Origin: Sarcocystis neurona | Taxonomy: Eukaryota; Apicomplexa; Conoidasida; Eucoccidiorida; Sarcocystidae | Assembly: GCA_000727475.1 (NCBI GenBank) | Contig: KL647310.1 | Span: 943,324-1,007,323, forward strand | Reading direction: 5' to 3' | Length of the DNA stretch: 64,000 nt | In this document: in pieces, positions 47,401-58,738 of the stretch | Layout: each line of letters starts with the position of its first letter | Numbering within the stretch: the first letter of the stretch is position 1 | Notes under the pieces: generated by a model | The model's input: only the letters and a program-made list of their open reading frames with translations | Databases searched by the model: none | What the model was told of the DNA's origin: nothing | Position numbers and translations under genes: made by a program

Positions 47401-50400
47401 GCCTCTCCGCTGTATCTGTGTGCGTGTGTAGGTGTGCCTGAGGGGGGTGCATGCAGATGTGGCAACGCTGCAGCCCCCGGCCGTATCTGTGTGTGTCTCT
47501 GTGTGCGTGTGGGGGGCGTGTGCATGCGTGCAGACGTGCAAACACGTGATTCTTTTTTTTAGCGTGAACAACACGCAGTACTTCAGCGGGTGGGCGCTGA
47601 TGCGGTCGCTGCCTGGCTGCTGCGCGGTGAAGAGCGACGTATTCCGCAGTGCGGACGACTGGCGCAAGCAGCAGCGGCAGAGCCACTTCGAAGGCAAAAC
47701 GTTCGACCTGTACTGGATACGCAGGTACCACCGGTTTGCGCAGGGTCGCCACGGGCGCGCCCCGTCGCGACGGGCCTGGGAGGAGGGGCAGCAGAGCGAC
47801 GCGCGCTTTCTGCGCCTTCTGCAGTGTCTTCAGTAGACACTCTTTTGCTTCTCACTGCTACTGCAGGAACGCGTAGACCAGTGCGTCCGTCTCCGCGCTC
47901 CTCTACTTGCAGGCAGCCGTCGTGAAGGAAGACGGGCACGAGTGATGATTTGACTGCGGAAAAAAGTCGACACTTTTGTCCGTCTGCGTGTGGTCCTCTA
48001 CGGACGGGGTGTGGTTGTGTGTGTCTGCCGGTGTGTGGGCCTCGGCGACGATATGCGTGGACCTGCCATATCACACCTCTCCCTCTTCCTATAGGGCGGT
48101 GTGTGGGTGGAAGTACCCACGCAGATATATGTGCTTGGTCGTGGACTTTATCTTTGTAGAAACGTGTGGATGGCTACACGTGTCTGTTTCTGTGTCGGTT
48201 GCTAGACCTGTGTTTGTGTAGAAGTTTGTGGGTGGCTGTAATGAACCCGTCTCTGCAACTCGCCTGCAGACATGTCTGGGTGGCTGTTAAACTCTGTGAA
48301 TACCTGCAGACGTGTGTGGGACGTGGTACGTCTGTGCACTTACCTGCAAACGTGTGTGGGCGGAAGTATAGAAATGTGTGGGTGGTTGTATCTATCTGTG
48401 TCTTGTGTGACGGTGTATCTGTCTCCGTACTTCTTCATATGTGTAGGGAATATACATATGTATATATATATATATGGATATGTGATGATGCTGTGCATGC
48501 TTTTCTCTTGTTCGCGCACTTTTGAAGATGTAGAGACTGAGCGTTTTGCACCGCTGTCCAAGCGTGTGCGCATGACGAGCCTCACGGCACTGAGACGGTG
48601 GTGGTCTGCAGGCGCGGCCCTGTGGTACGCATCTCTCTTCCCTCTTCCGCCCTTCCTCACTGTATAGGATTGTACATATATATATATATATATGCATGCG
48701 CTATCGTACAAGTGCGTACGTATGCGTACATACACATATATATATATATGTGGATTACATACACACATGTATATATGTATGGATAAACATGTATGTCACG
48801 TGTTCATATAGCCGTGTTTATACATGCGCACACGCGTTCGCCCATGTATGTATATATATATATATATCTGTATGTGTACGTATGCCAGCATGAAGGCTCG
48901 TGTGACTGCCCGGGGACGCGTCTACATTTTTCTCTGACTGCGCGGGGACGTGTCTACCTTCGTGTCTGACTGCCCGGGGACATGTTTGCTTTCGAATAGT
49001 GGACGGTTGCTGTTTCACAGGTCGTGTATACGTGTCTAGATGGGTGGAAGGCGTCTGTACGTGACCGCGTGCATGCACCGGTGCGCCGCTTCGGATTTAG
49101 CTCGTTCGTCGCTAGGTGTGTCTACCCGTATCTGTGTGTGCGTGTATGTACGTGGGGACACAGACACGCGTATATACATGTATTCGTCCAAGGGTCTGTG
49201 CGTGCATATATATATATATGTATAGGCGTGTGTGCATACGTAGCGCGTACATTTGGATACACGTACATGCATGTATACACAGACCTATACACATAGATGT
49301 GCATATACGTACGTATACATACGTACATATATATGTATAGTTAGTTACACACGTGTCTCTCGCTCTCTCTCTCGATGAATATAGGGGTACGCATGCGTAG
49401 ACATACCTACAAATGTACGCGTGCATTTCTCGGTACCAACAAATATACACATATATATATATAAATGTGTCACATGTGGATATGTAGGAGGTATGCGGGT
49501 ATCGCATACGCCTACATACGCGTCCCCTTATATGTATATATACATGACGTCACCCATTCAAACGAAGATATATGGATATATGCATATATATATATGTGTG
49601 CACGTAGGTAATTATGAGCGGGCTTACACGTATGCAGACCCGCCTGTGTAACTTTGGAAACATGTAGGCAGGTTCATAGGTAAGTAGAGAACTTATTGAA
49701 GGAGGCGGGGCTCAGTGAACGTTGTCGAAGTGCAAAAGAATTGCACGCCGAAGAGAAAGCCGTCGGTGATGAAGTTTGTCAGTTTGACTGCAGAGAACTT
49801 CACGCGCTCTTCCCAACACACAAGTCGCTCACCTTCTCCGCGCAGCATATTCCTACACGTTCACATGCCTCTACACGGCGGCGAAGACCCCCTTTGTGTA
49901 TCGCCGGCATATACATATATATATATGTACGTATATACATGTATATGTATATATGTATGTATGTGTATGTATGTGGCGTAGAGGTTTGTAAAAATGTGTA
50001 GTTCCGTGTACCGTTCTCAGGTGTGTGACTACGCTACCTAAGACACGCTCACATATAAGGCATTGTATATATTGATATATTTCAAATATATTTGATATAT
50101 CTATCAAGTGAGAGTGACCTCATATATCTGCATCTGTACACAAATGCATATACCATGTTAACGCATCAAGTGAGCGACCACCTATATCTATTATATATAT
50201 ACACATAGATACACGTATTCGGGGTTAACATATCGAGTGAGTGTGCTTATATATCCTTGCCTCTCTCTCTATATATGTATATAGGTACGTATGTGTACGG
50301 TTACCTGTACGTATATATATTTGCCCATCTGTATTCCATATTAACACGTCAGCTGGATGAGCTCATATAGCCGGGTATATATATCATTAGACAAATATAT

Positions 50401-53400
50401 ACATATATATATGTATCATTTTGACATATCAGGTGATAGAGCTCGTGTATGTGTGCTTATGTACATATATATATATATATATGTAGGTACATAGGTCTCC
50501 GTGCAGTGAGTTTGACCCCTGTCGCCATGTGTACATATATATATATATGCATATGTATATATATATATATGTATATTATTTTTTGTATGTAGATAGGCAA
50601 TAAGGAGTAAGATGTTTACGCGCGTAGATGTGTATCTACACATGTCTGTATACGTGGGGGGCTCGAGTGTATGTACACTTGGTGACTGCGTGTAGAACCC
50701 CCCTAGTATTCCACGAATGCGAGGGACTCCGGAACCCCCTGAACGAGAATTTACCGGTCGTCCGCGCGCGTGATGGGCAGGTGAGGTTATTTTCTTACTG
50801 CACTTGGTGGCTTCGGCTTCGGCTGCGTGCGCTCTCTGCTGCTGCTGTTGCTTCCCTGTTCTTCTGTGCGCAAGTGAACAGTGGTGACGTGTGCCTCTCT
50901 TTCGCTGTGCCTGCTGCTGCGATGGCTCGACGTCTTGTCTCTGCCGCGACTGTTGCTGCGGAGACAGTTGACAGATGTATCGCACAACGCCGGAAGTTCA
51001 CCGGTGCCGCTGTTCTGGTGCGGCGTGTGTGCCGGGCTGTGGTGACCTTGCTGCTGCAGCGGCTGATGCTGCTGCTGCTGCTGGTGTTGCTTTACGACTG
51101 CAAGAATAAAACAGTGTGGAGGGGTGGGGTGTGCTGAGGAGACCACCAGGATGTGGAGTCCAGCCAGTATTTCTCTGTTTATGTATTGCTTTTCAAGTTG
51201 GGGCGCGTCGTAGGGCATTGGGGGGGAAGACCAGCAGCAGCAGCAGCACGAGCAGCAGCGGCAGCTGCCGAACAGCAGCAGCAGCAGAGGAGCAGGGGCA
51301 AGCACCGCGGCGTCGTCACTGGGTTCGGACCGCCTACGGCACTGGCAGCAGGGAGGTGTGCTGCGTCGGGCTGGCAGCAGCAGCAGCAGCTGGAGTAGCA
51401 CGAGCGCGACTACGAATAGCAACTGCAACGTTAGGATCTTCATATCAACGCCAGCTGCAGCAGCAGGCGCAGCAGCAGCAGCGCCAGCAGTGGCAGCGGT
51501 GGCTAGCAGAATGATGAGCGAGCAGAGAGCCGTAGCACAGCAGCAGCAGCAGCGCCCCAACCTGTGACACGCAGCACCCTGCTACTGCCGCGCAGGGGTC
51601 GTTGCCGCACCGAGGTTTTGGTGAAGAAGAGGCAGCAAAGGCGGCAGCGCAGGACGCACTTACCAGAGGCGGAGATCAGCAGCACGCGCTGGATTACCAG
51701 CAGCCGCAGCACCAGAGGCGTGGGGGTCTCAGCAGAGGCGGCGGTGCTGCAGGAGGAGGGACAGGATTAGCAGCAGTGCGTTGCGGCAGCAGGAACCACA
51801 GCGGCGCAGCGCAGCAGGAGGAGGGCCGATAGAAGAAGCAAAGCGGCAGACTCACAGTTAGCTGCGAGACTAAACTCAGCAACCAAACGAACAGCGTCCA
51901 CGTCACCAGTCATTCTGTTTTATCGACACGTCCTTTGTGCGGCTGTCGCCATATATGTGTATGCGTACCTGTGTATGTATCCCAGGACACGTCTGCGTCT
52001 GTACACCTGTATATGGACATCAGTCCGTCTCTCTATCTCTCTCGCTACGCATACATATATATATGTGCGTGTGTGGGTGTGCGTATGTGCATACGCATTC
52101 ATACTTGTATCCTCCCCTCTCTTCCTGTCTCCGTCTGTGTTTCTCGCGCTCTGTACCTAGACGGATATATGTGTATATATATATATATGTACATATATGA
52201 AACCTCGCTATATATATATATATACGTACATATATGAAACGTCGCTATATGTATATATATACGTACATGTATGAAACCTCGCTCGTCTTCTTCCTCTCTC
52301 CCTCTCTCTGCCAGGATATATCCCTCTCCGGCTCTCTGTGCATATATATTTATGTGTATGTGCACAGGAGTAGTCGTATATGAACCCGTGCTGCGGGCCT
52401 GGTGATGCAGCAGGGGTAGTCACCGCGCGCCTGTCGGGCAGTTGCCCACATGCACGTACGCGCGGCGGGGTGGGTGGTCCACGTGGAGGTTTTGCTTCTG
52501 CTCTTGGACAGGGTCGAGCGAGCGGTATTTACAAATAGTAGACACGCAGCTCTGCAGCGCGGTTCCGCACCTGTGGCCTCGAGTTATATGCGTCGTCTAC
52601 GCCCCTGTCATCCCCGGCAGTCAGACACAGACACACACACACACACACAGTCATGCGTCACTTTTTGTGGGGCCTCGTGTGCAGGACGCTTGTTGCTGTG
52701 TGCTGCACGCGTCTGTGGAGGGGGGGCCCGGTGACGTCGGGAGCCGAGGATACCGCGCTGAGCCTCGGGGAATGTGCAGTACGTAAACCAAGGAATAACG
52801 GTCGTAGACACCGTTCCCTGCGTTTCTTCGTACACAGACAATGGGCGGATATGTAAACACCGGCTTGGTAGTGGTGTGCAACGTGAATGCAGCTCTTTCG
52901 TGTGCGTGTGTGTGTGGGCGTAAGTGTGTGGAGGAGAGTTCGAGCCTGTCTGGCGGGGGGGATGAAGGTCGTGTGGGTGGACGTGCAGGTGTGTCGTTGA
53001 AGCCGGGCAGTTCGGTGTGACGGCGATGTTTCTTTGTGCGGGGTGGGCGCTGCAGGAGGTCGAAGCGTCTGTGGGGCGGGCCATTTGCAGGCTGTTCGAG
53101 GCGCAGTACTTGCAGAGTAACATCGGGTCTGCTGCAGGTGCTGTCGCTGGCGCAGCCGTGTCTGCTGCGCCAGGCGCCAACAGTGGTTCCTCGGGTCCTG
53201 CGCCTCTGCCGCCACTGGCCGAGCAGCAGAAAACTGTAGCGTCAGGAGCGGCGGCGGCGGCTGACGCGAGCAGCAGGTGCGCCCACCAGCAGCAGCGGCT
53301 TGGACAGCAGCGACAGCCGCCGCCGCCGCCTCCTGCCTCAGCAGCTGCTTCTTCGCGCGTCGCCGTACAGCAGCAGCAGCATCTGCCATCGCGGCAGCAG

Positions 53401-56400
53401 CTTCACGCGGCTCCTGGGGTTTCTGCTTCCACAGCGGTGACTGCTGCAGCACCAGAAGGCCAGCACCGTTCTGCCCTGACCCCCGGCGCAAACGCACCTG
53501 GTGAGTTCTGAACTTTATTGTTGCACACCACTGCCCGGGGAGATTCCACTAGAGCGAGTGCTGCAGGCGTCGAGACGTCTGCAGCCGCAGGATGTCGCAT
53601 CTTGCTGCTGCGGCTGCGGTCACTGACGGACGTTCTGCTGCTGTTACTTCCCTGCTGTCTTCTTCGCTGCTGCGTCTTCTACGCATGCCCTCTTGCTATG
53701 CGGCTCCGAGCTGAAATCTTCATGGAGAAGCTGAAGTTACTGTCGCGTCTGCTGGGGCTGCTGCTCCTCCTCGTGAACCTGTGCCTGGCGTCGTCGCCTG
53801 CCTGTTGCTGCGTCTTCCTATATACACGTCCGTATACATACGCGTATACGTAACATATTTACTTTGTACATTGTATACACTATATATATATATTATAATA
53901 TATATATATATATGTATATACGTAGTACTTGTGCTGATGCGTGGAGAGGAAGACAGACACCTCTGCAAGCACTGGTGTGTCTACGGGACGTGGCAGATAT
54001 ATATATATATATATATATAAACATACACATATGTATGTGTGGATACTGAAGGCGAGCGATACAGCGCCAGGAGTCTCCTGGATGTTTCGTACCCATAAGT
54101 GTACTTCCGTCAGCGCATGAGACGAGCTGATCCCCCCTGACCTTCACAGACGCCGCACCAGTTCGTCGCTTCATACGGCCAGCAGCAGAGGAAAGTTTTC
54201 ATCAGAGCGACTCGTTGGGAAGACGAGGTCACATGGGAGAGCAGGTTTGAAAGTGTTTGTGGTGTACCCAGTTTTGCTGGTCGGCTGCCCTTTCTTCTTT
54301 GAGCAGGCTCTCGTGGTTTGAGATCTTGGGGGGGACTCGCGTGGCGGCGTTGTACACGGCTGCGCCCCCTGCGTCTTTGTGTGATGGCCGTTGGTCATGC
54401 GCCGGTATCTCTGATAAATGAGATACTGTGGCGCTTCGTATTTTGTCTCTGACTCTGTCTTCCTCGGCTTGGCGATCTCTCTCATTTGCTCTGTCCGTCT
54501 CTGCCCGGAGATATGCGCGGTGAGCGTCGTCCTCGCATGCAGCCTCCCCGATCTGCTGTTGGTGTTGCTGCCGCAGGGCAGTCAGGAAGCGGAGGGGAGA
54601 AAGTTTACGTTGTTGCCGCCGATGGAAAAGGCAAACAGAAGCCTCTGCAGGTCATCCGCAACCCTGCGATCCAGATTTATCCCGTCGACCTTACTGTTCT
54701 GGTAAGCCGACTCCGCGCCGGGGCGTCAGCCCATGCAGGAAGAGCAGAGGCAGCAGCACCAGTGGCTTGAGAGGATCCGGTGCAGCAGCCGCGGTCGCAA
54801 GAGAACAAAGCAGCAGCAGGGGTCCGCAGAGAACAGCAACAACAGCCCCATATGTCTTCACGACAGCGTCACGCGCACTGCTGCAGCAGCAGCGTCTGCA
54901 CCGCATACCGCGAGTTGCACAGGCTGCAGGAAGACGAGGTAGCAGCGCGTGCTGCCTCCCGGCCGTCGACTTGGCAGACAGGGGGTCGTCTGGTGTGAAC
55001 GGCGGGGCGTGTCAGCGACGTGGATGACGTTGCAGGGGTGCAAGGCTTACCATTCGATATCGATATAGATTTGTACGTACATTGAGTGGTTACGTACGTA
55101 GATACGTGGGTGTTGAGGAACCACTACGTCTACAGATCCACATTTTCGTCGAGGCCAAATTCCTTGCACATATGTAGCGGGGCGCCTGAGGGGACATCGC
55201 ATGAATTTACGTGCATGCGTCTGCACTTTGTTTGAAGTCAGATAAAAATCTGTGTATACATATATATATATATGTGGGTATACATGCAACTCTCTATGTA
55301 TGCATATACGTGTCTACGTGTACAAAATTCTTCCTGCATATATATATATATATACGTGTATGTGTAAGTACAAAATACTCTTTCTCTGTCTCTCTCTCTA
55401 CATACATCAATATGTGTATACACAAAACTATGTCGCTGTATGTATACATATATAAATATATATATATATGCACTAATATTGATGAAGACGCATATGTACC
55501 TGGGTGCCCATATACGTAATTGTAGCGTCCTGCGCAGAGGTACACGTGTGAGTGTGTCAAGTTGCGTTTCTGCAAGTGATCCCCTTGAGCTGACTGCGTC
55601 GTTTTGAGGGGAAGTGCCATCGCAGAGGAATGGACCGGGTCGTCGGGCAGCAGCAAGCGGGCCTGGGGTGCCGTCGTCCGAGCAGTACCAGTAGCAGCAA
55701 CGACAACACCAGCAGCAGGAGCAACGCGCCTCGCCGCGGCAGCAGCGAACCGGCAGCAGTGAACCAGCCGCAGCGAGCTATCGGCAACAAATTCCAGCAG
55801 CGCAGGCACCCGAGGCGCACCAGCAGCAGCACGTCAGCAGCAGCGCATCAGCAGCAGCGTACCAGCAGCACCACACCGACTGAAACACACCAACAGCAGC
55901 GTGTTGCCAGCAGCACCTGAGCAGCACCAACAGCAGCGTTATATGCATAGGTCTGCGGTACAGACGGTGTCCTTTTCTTCAGACTGTATTCCTCAGCGAT
56001 GTGCATGCCGGTGTTTTGTTGCTGTCAGTACTACTGCTGCTTTTACAGCTGCCGGCGCAGCCGCAGCGCGGGCTGCTGGTGCCGCTGCAACGGCCACACA
56101 TGCAGCTCCTTGGCTGCTGGGGCGACGAGCGACTGCTGTTGCTGCGTCCCCGCTGCTGCTTCTTCTTTTGCGCCTCGGGTGCTGCCAGTGGTGGCATGTA
56201 TCTTGCTGCGGTTTACAGGGCGGTTGCTTCTGCAAGGTGGGGCCTGGTGTCACTGCAGATGTCACGGCTTCGGCTTCTGCTGTGTGTGGAGATAGCGGCA
56301 TGTGTGTAACTCGCAACAGGTACTCTGCGGCAGCTGCTGCGTGTGTCGCTGCTGCTGCCGCTTGGGGCGCGTGCCCCCCTTGTTATTACCGCTGCTACTG

Positions 56401-57953
56401 GCCCCGCGTCTGTGTGTTTGCTGTTGCGGCAGTAGTGCTCGGGTGGAGCTGCGTGTGTCGCTGCTGCTGCCGCTTGGGGCGCGTGCCCCCCTTGTTATTA
56501 CCGCTGCTACAGGCCCCGCGTCTGTGTGTTTGCTGTTGCGGCAGTAGTGCTCGGGTGGAGCTGCGTGTGTCGCAGCTGCTGCCGCTTGGGGCGCGTGCCC
56601 CCCTTGTTATTACCGCTGCGACTGGCCCCGCGTCTGTGTGTTTGCTGTTGCTGCAGTAGTGCTCGGGTGGAGCTGCGCGTGCTGCTGTTGCTGCCGTTGT
56701 TTGGCTATGTATCTGTGGCACATGATATACATTACAGTAGGAGGGAGAGACTGAGTAAAATGGCAACGCTTTGATGCGCGCTGTTGCGGCTGCTGCCTGT
56801 GCTGTGTGGTGTGCTCCTGCAGACGTACGACAGCTACATTGCTGCGTATCAGCAGTCTGCTGCTTTGTGGGAGTCTCGCAGAAAAGCAGCAGCGAAGCAG
56901 GAGCCGGCTCAACAAAAGGAAAGTCTAGAGCAGCACCTGGAGCCTCATCAGGTCCCCCGAGAAAGCGAACAGCAACAGCAGCAGCGGTCGCAGGGGCAGC
57001 AGGCAGAAGGGAAGAAGCAGTCGCCGGTGCGTGGTGGTGTAGGCGAGGGGGAAGAGGAGGAGGAGCAGCAGGAGCAAGGGACAAACGAGGTGCAGCAGGT
57101 ACGTGTGAAAGCGGAAGAGCCAGCGGAACAGCAGGAGCGACTGCAACTGCGGCAGCAACAGCAGCAAGCAGCGAGGTCGCAGCAACACCAGCAGCATGAG
57201 CGCATACTGGCGCAGCAGCCGAAAGAACCGCAACAGCAGCAGGGAGACCCGCAGCAGCAGAAGGTTGAGGAAGAGAGGCACCAAGGTCATCAGGCAAACG
57301 AACAGACGCCGCACGAAGGAGAGTCGCAGCCACAACAGCACGTCACTTTGAAAAACAAGGAAAGTCAGCAGCAGGACCAGCGACTGCGTCACCGAGAGCA
57401 GCAGGAAGGGGGGCAGATGGTGGTTGATCGACAGCAGGTGAAAGAGGAGCAGGAACAACTGGTGGACGCTGAAGACGAAGCGGAAGAAGACCAGCAGCAA
57501 CAGCAACCGATGGAGGCTGAGGAGGAAGAGGAGGAAGCGCAGCAGCAGCAGCATCAGCACTCGGTCGAAGGGGAGGGTGAAGAGGAAGAACAGGAAGAGG
57601 AGGAGGAGGAGGAGCCCCACCTGCGGTCGGAAGAACAGCAGCATGGGGAGGAACATCAGGTGGGAGAAGCGGTCGCTTCACACGGAGAGGAAGAGCAGGA
57701 GTTCAACGCGGAGCAGCCGCAGGTGGACGCGTACAGAGAAGACGACTTTTTGTGTCAGCAGCAGCTGCAGCAGCAGAGAGGAGAAGAAATGGAAGAACAA
57801 GGGGAGGAGCAACCGGTGGGGGACGTTGCTGCAAGAGATCTGCTGCTGGAAGAGCAGGTGCTGCAGGTGCGCTACGACGACCAAGAGGACGAGTACTACG
57901 GCGAGGCGGCGACGACCCAGGAGGACCAGCTACTTTGTGTGCAGCAGCACTAG
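41584..57953 (+). CDS. CPSF30/CPSF4-type YTH-domain protein, seven exons, about 826 aa
   Basis: The exons are 41584-41893, 44464-44591, 47534-47724, 50696-50780, 53056-53500, 54511-54701 and 56823-57953, all GT...AG with matching phases. Residues 1-104 are Ala/Gln/Ser/Pro-rich. The YTH domain spans about 108-255: NVRFFIMRS, NMWATRSHNDVVLSNAWK, HVILFFSVNNTQYFSGWAL, DLYWIRR, then LRNPLNENLPVVRARDGQ and EVEASVGRAICRLF. The cage Trp residues correspond to W131 and W189. The wording FHxxxxLRNPxNENLPV is characteristic of CPSF30-type YTH domains, which read m6A and guide poly(A) site choice. After it come a Gln/Ala/Pro-rich part, a conserved-looking block (QIYPVDLTVL joined to TYDSYIAAYQQSAALWESRR), and about 340 residues of Gln/Glu-rich acidic sequence to TAG 57951. 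The first ATG is uncertain; an acceptor near 41550 could join upstream zinc-finger exons. Confidence 0.87.
41984..44463. other. Intron 1 of the YTH gene, with chance open frames and GT repeat
   Basis: It holds long stop-free frames on both strands (plus 42415-43125, minus 43142-44062) without starts, domains or chained splice sites; I take them as intronic. TA/TC microsatellites lie at 43980-44170. A (GT)n run at 44403-44433 lies 30 bases before the exon 2 acceptor. Confidence 0.5.
44700..45260. repeat. TCTGTCTGTC-type low-complexity DNA in YTH intron 2
   Basis: Some 550 bases of plus-strand pyrimidine/G-rich sequence built from CTGTCTG, TCTCTG and TGTATCT words, with no fixed period. The reverse strand is correspondingly ACAG-rich. 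Confidence 0.6.
47160..47533. repeat. About 70-bp minisatellite ending at the YTH exon 3 acceptor
   Basis: The word GCATGCAGACGTG, or a close variant (GCATGCGCACGTG, GCATGCAGATGTG), begins at 47311, 47381 and 47449, and again as GCATGCGTGCAGACGTG at 47522, 68-73 bases apart. Each is followed by a C-rich block and a GTATCTGTGTGTG tract. Weaker copies extend left to about 47160. The last copy supplies the acceptor TGCATGCGTGCAG and the first bases of exon 3. Confidence 0.75.
48903..48990. repeat. Tandem repeat, 32-bp unit, about 2.7 copies
   Basis: TGACTGCCCGGGGACGCGTCT starts at 48903, with variants at 48935 and 48967, in intron 3 of the YTH gene. A related degenerate series with the word CCTGCAGACGTGTGTGGG lies at 48240-48400. 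Confidence 0.75.
52187..52290. repeat. Tandem repeat, about 37-bp unit, three copies
   Basis: GTACATATATGAAACCTCGCT or GTACATGTATGAAACCTCGCT, followed by a TA run, occurs three times in succession in intron 4 of the YTH gene. Confidence 0.75.
56330..56690. repeat. Tandem repeat, 112-bp unit, about 3.2 copies, in YTH intron 6
   Basis: CCGCTTGGGGCGCGTGCCCC starts at 56358, 56470 and 56582. Units are almost identical and each contains GTTATTACCGCTGCTAC and GTCTGTGTGTTTGCTGTTG. Frames on both strands pass through the array without stops, because 112 is not a multiple of three and each phase is open. Confidence 0.9.
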
Positions 57954-58176
57954 CGAAGAGAGAGAGCACAGCAGCATACAAAGGCAGCGAGCTGGGAAGA
58001 AGAAGCAGCGGCGTCCCCAGCGTCGTCAACGGCAGCAGAAAAGGGCAAGCTCACCCACGTGGGAGAGGCATACACGTGGAGAAGAAGGAAGAAGAGGTGT
58101 CGCTGCTGGATCCAGAGGGACGTACATCGGGGAAGACGGAGTCAAGCGGCTGCTGCCGTTACTGGTGCCGAGACGT

Positions 58177-58576
58177 AAAGCGGCAGCGAAGGTGACGGTC
58201 GAGAAGAGCAACAGCAGCAAAAGCAGCGGCGACGCAGAGACACCGAGCACCGTGCTGCGCACGTCGACTCCCAGCAGCGGAAGCGGGGAGCGGGAAGCCA
58301 CAGCAGACCGAGCGTTGGCCGCGCGTCAGCAGAAGAAGCAGCGCTACCCGCAGCAGCTGCAGCACGCGCAGGCATCCCGTTTCCACCTGAGATTGCATTT
58401 CAGAGGGGAGCCGCCTACGATTGCAAGTCGCTGTCTTTCTATGTTGTACGTTTGTATATGTTGCAGCAAACATTCTCCACTGTGTCTCGTCTCTTGGAGT
58501 GTGTCGATCCCAGGACGTGCGAGAGGGATTTGCAGTCTTCTGGGCCGCCGGCGAACGGTTACAACGACGTTACTTA
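58177..58576 (+). CDS. Coding tail 3' of the YTH gene, link uncertain
   Basis: After an in-frame TAA near 58175, a plus-strand frame stays open to TAG 58574-58576. Its last 75 residues look strongly coding: IPFPPEIAFQRGAAYDCKSL, then VVRLYMLQQTFSTVSRLLEC and a Cys/Pro/Gly-containing end. It has no ATG near its 5' edge, so it is probably a last exon. It may belong to the YTH gene, if a donor such as CTGCAG|GTGCGC near 57870 is used instead of the TAG at 57951, or to an unrecognised small gene. Several acceptors are possible (for example CGACTCCCAG near 58270). No family was recognised. Confidence 0.4.
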
Positions 58577-58738
58577 GGAAGGAGAAATCTGTAGAGTGGT
58601 TTTTATTGAACAGTTCGCACTGGCAGGAACCGCTGCAGACACAGCGGTTCCTGTATTGTACGTATGCGCTGTGCCCTTATATATATATATATGAAGATAA
58701 TGTAACATGTGACATATATATATATGTGTATGGGTAAA

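Noticed and set aside
56925..57656. Minus-strand 243-codon Leu/Phe-rich open frame
   Set aside because: It is the antisense of the Gln/Glu-rich YTH exon, and Leu/Phe/Ser richness is the expected mirror of CAG/GAA codons.
57577..58737. Plus-strand 386-codon Lys/Arg-rich open frame
   Set aside because: In its first half it is a shifted reading of the YTH exon; in its last part another frame (ending 58576) is more protein-like.
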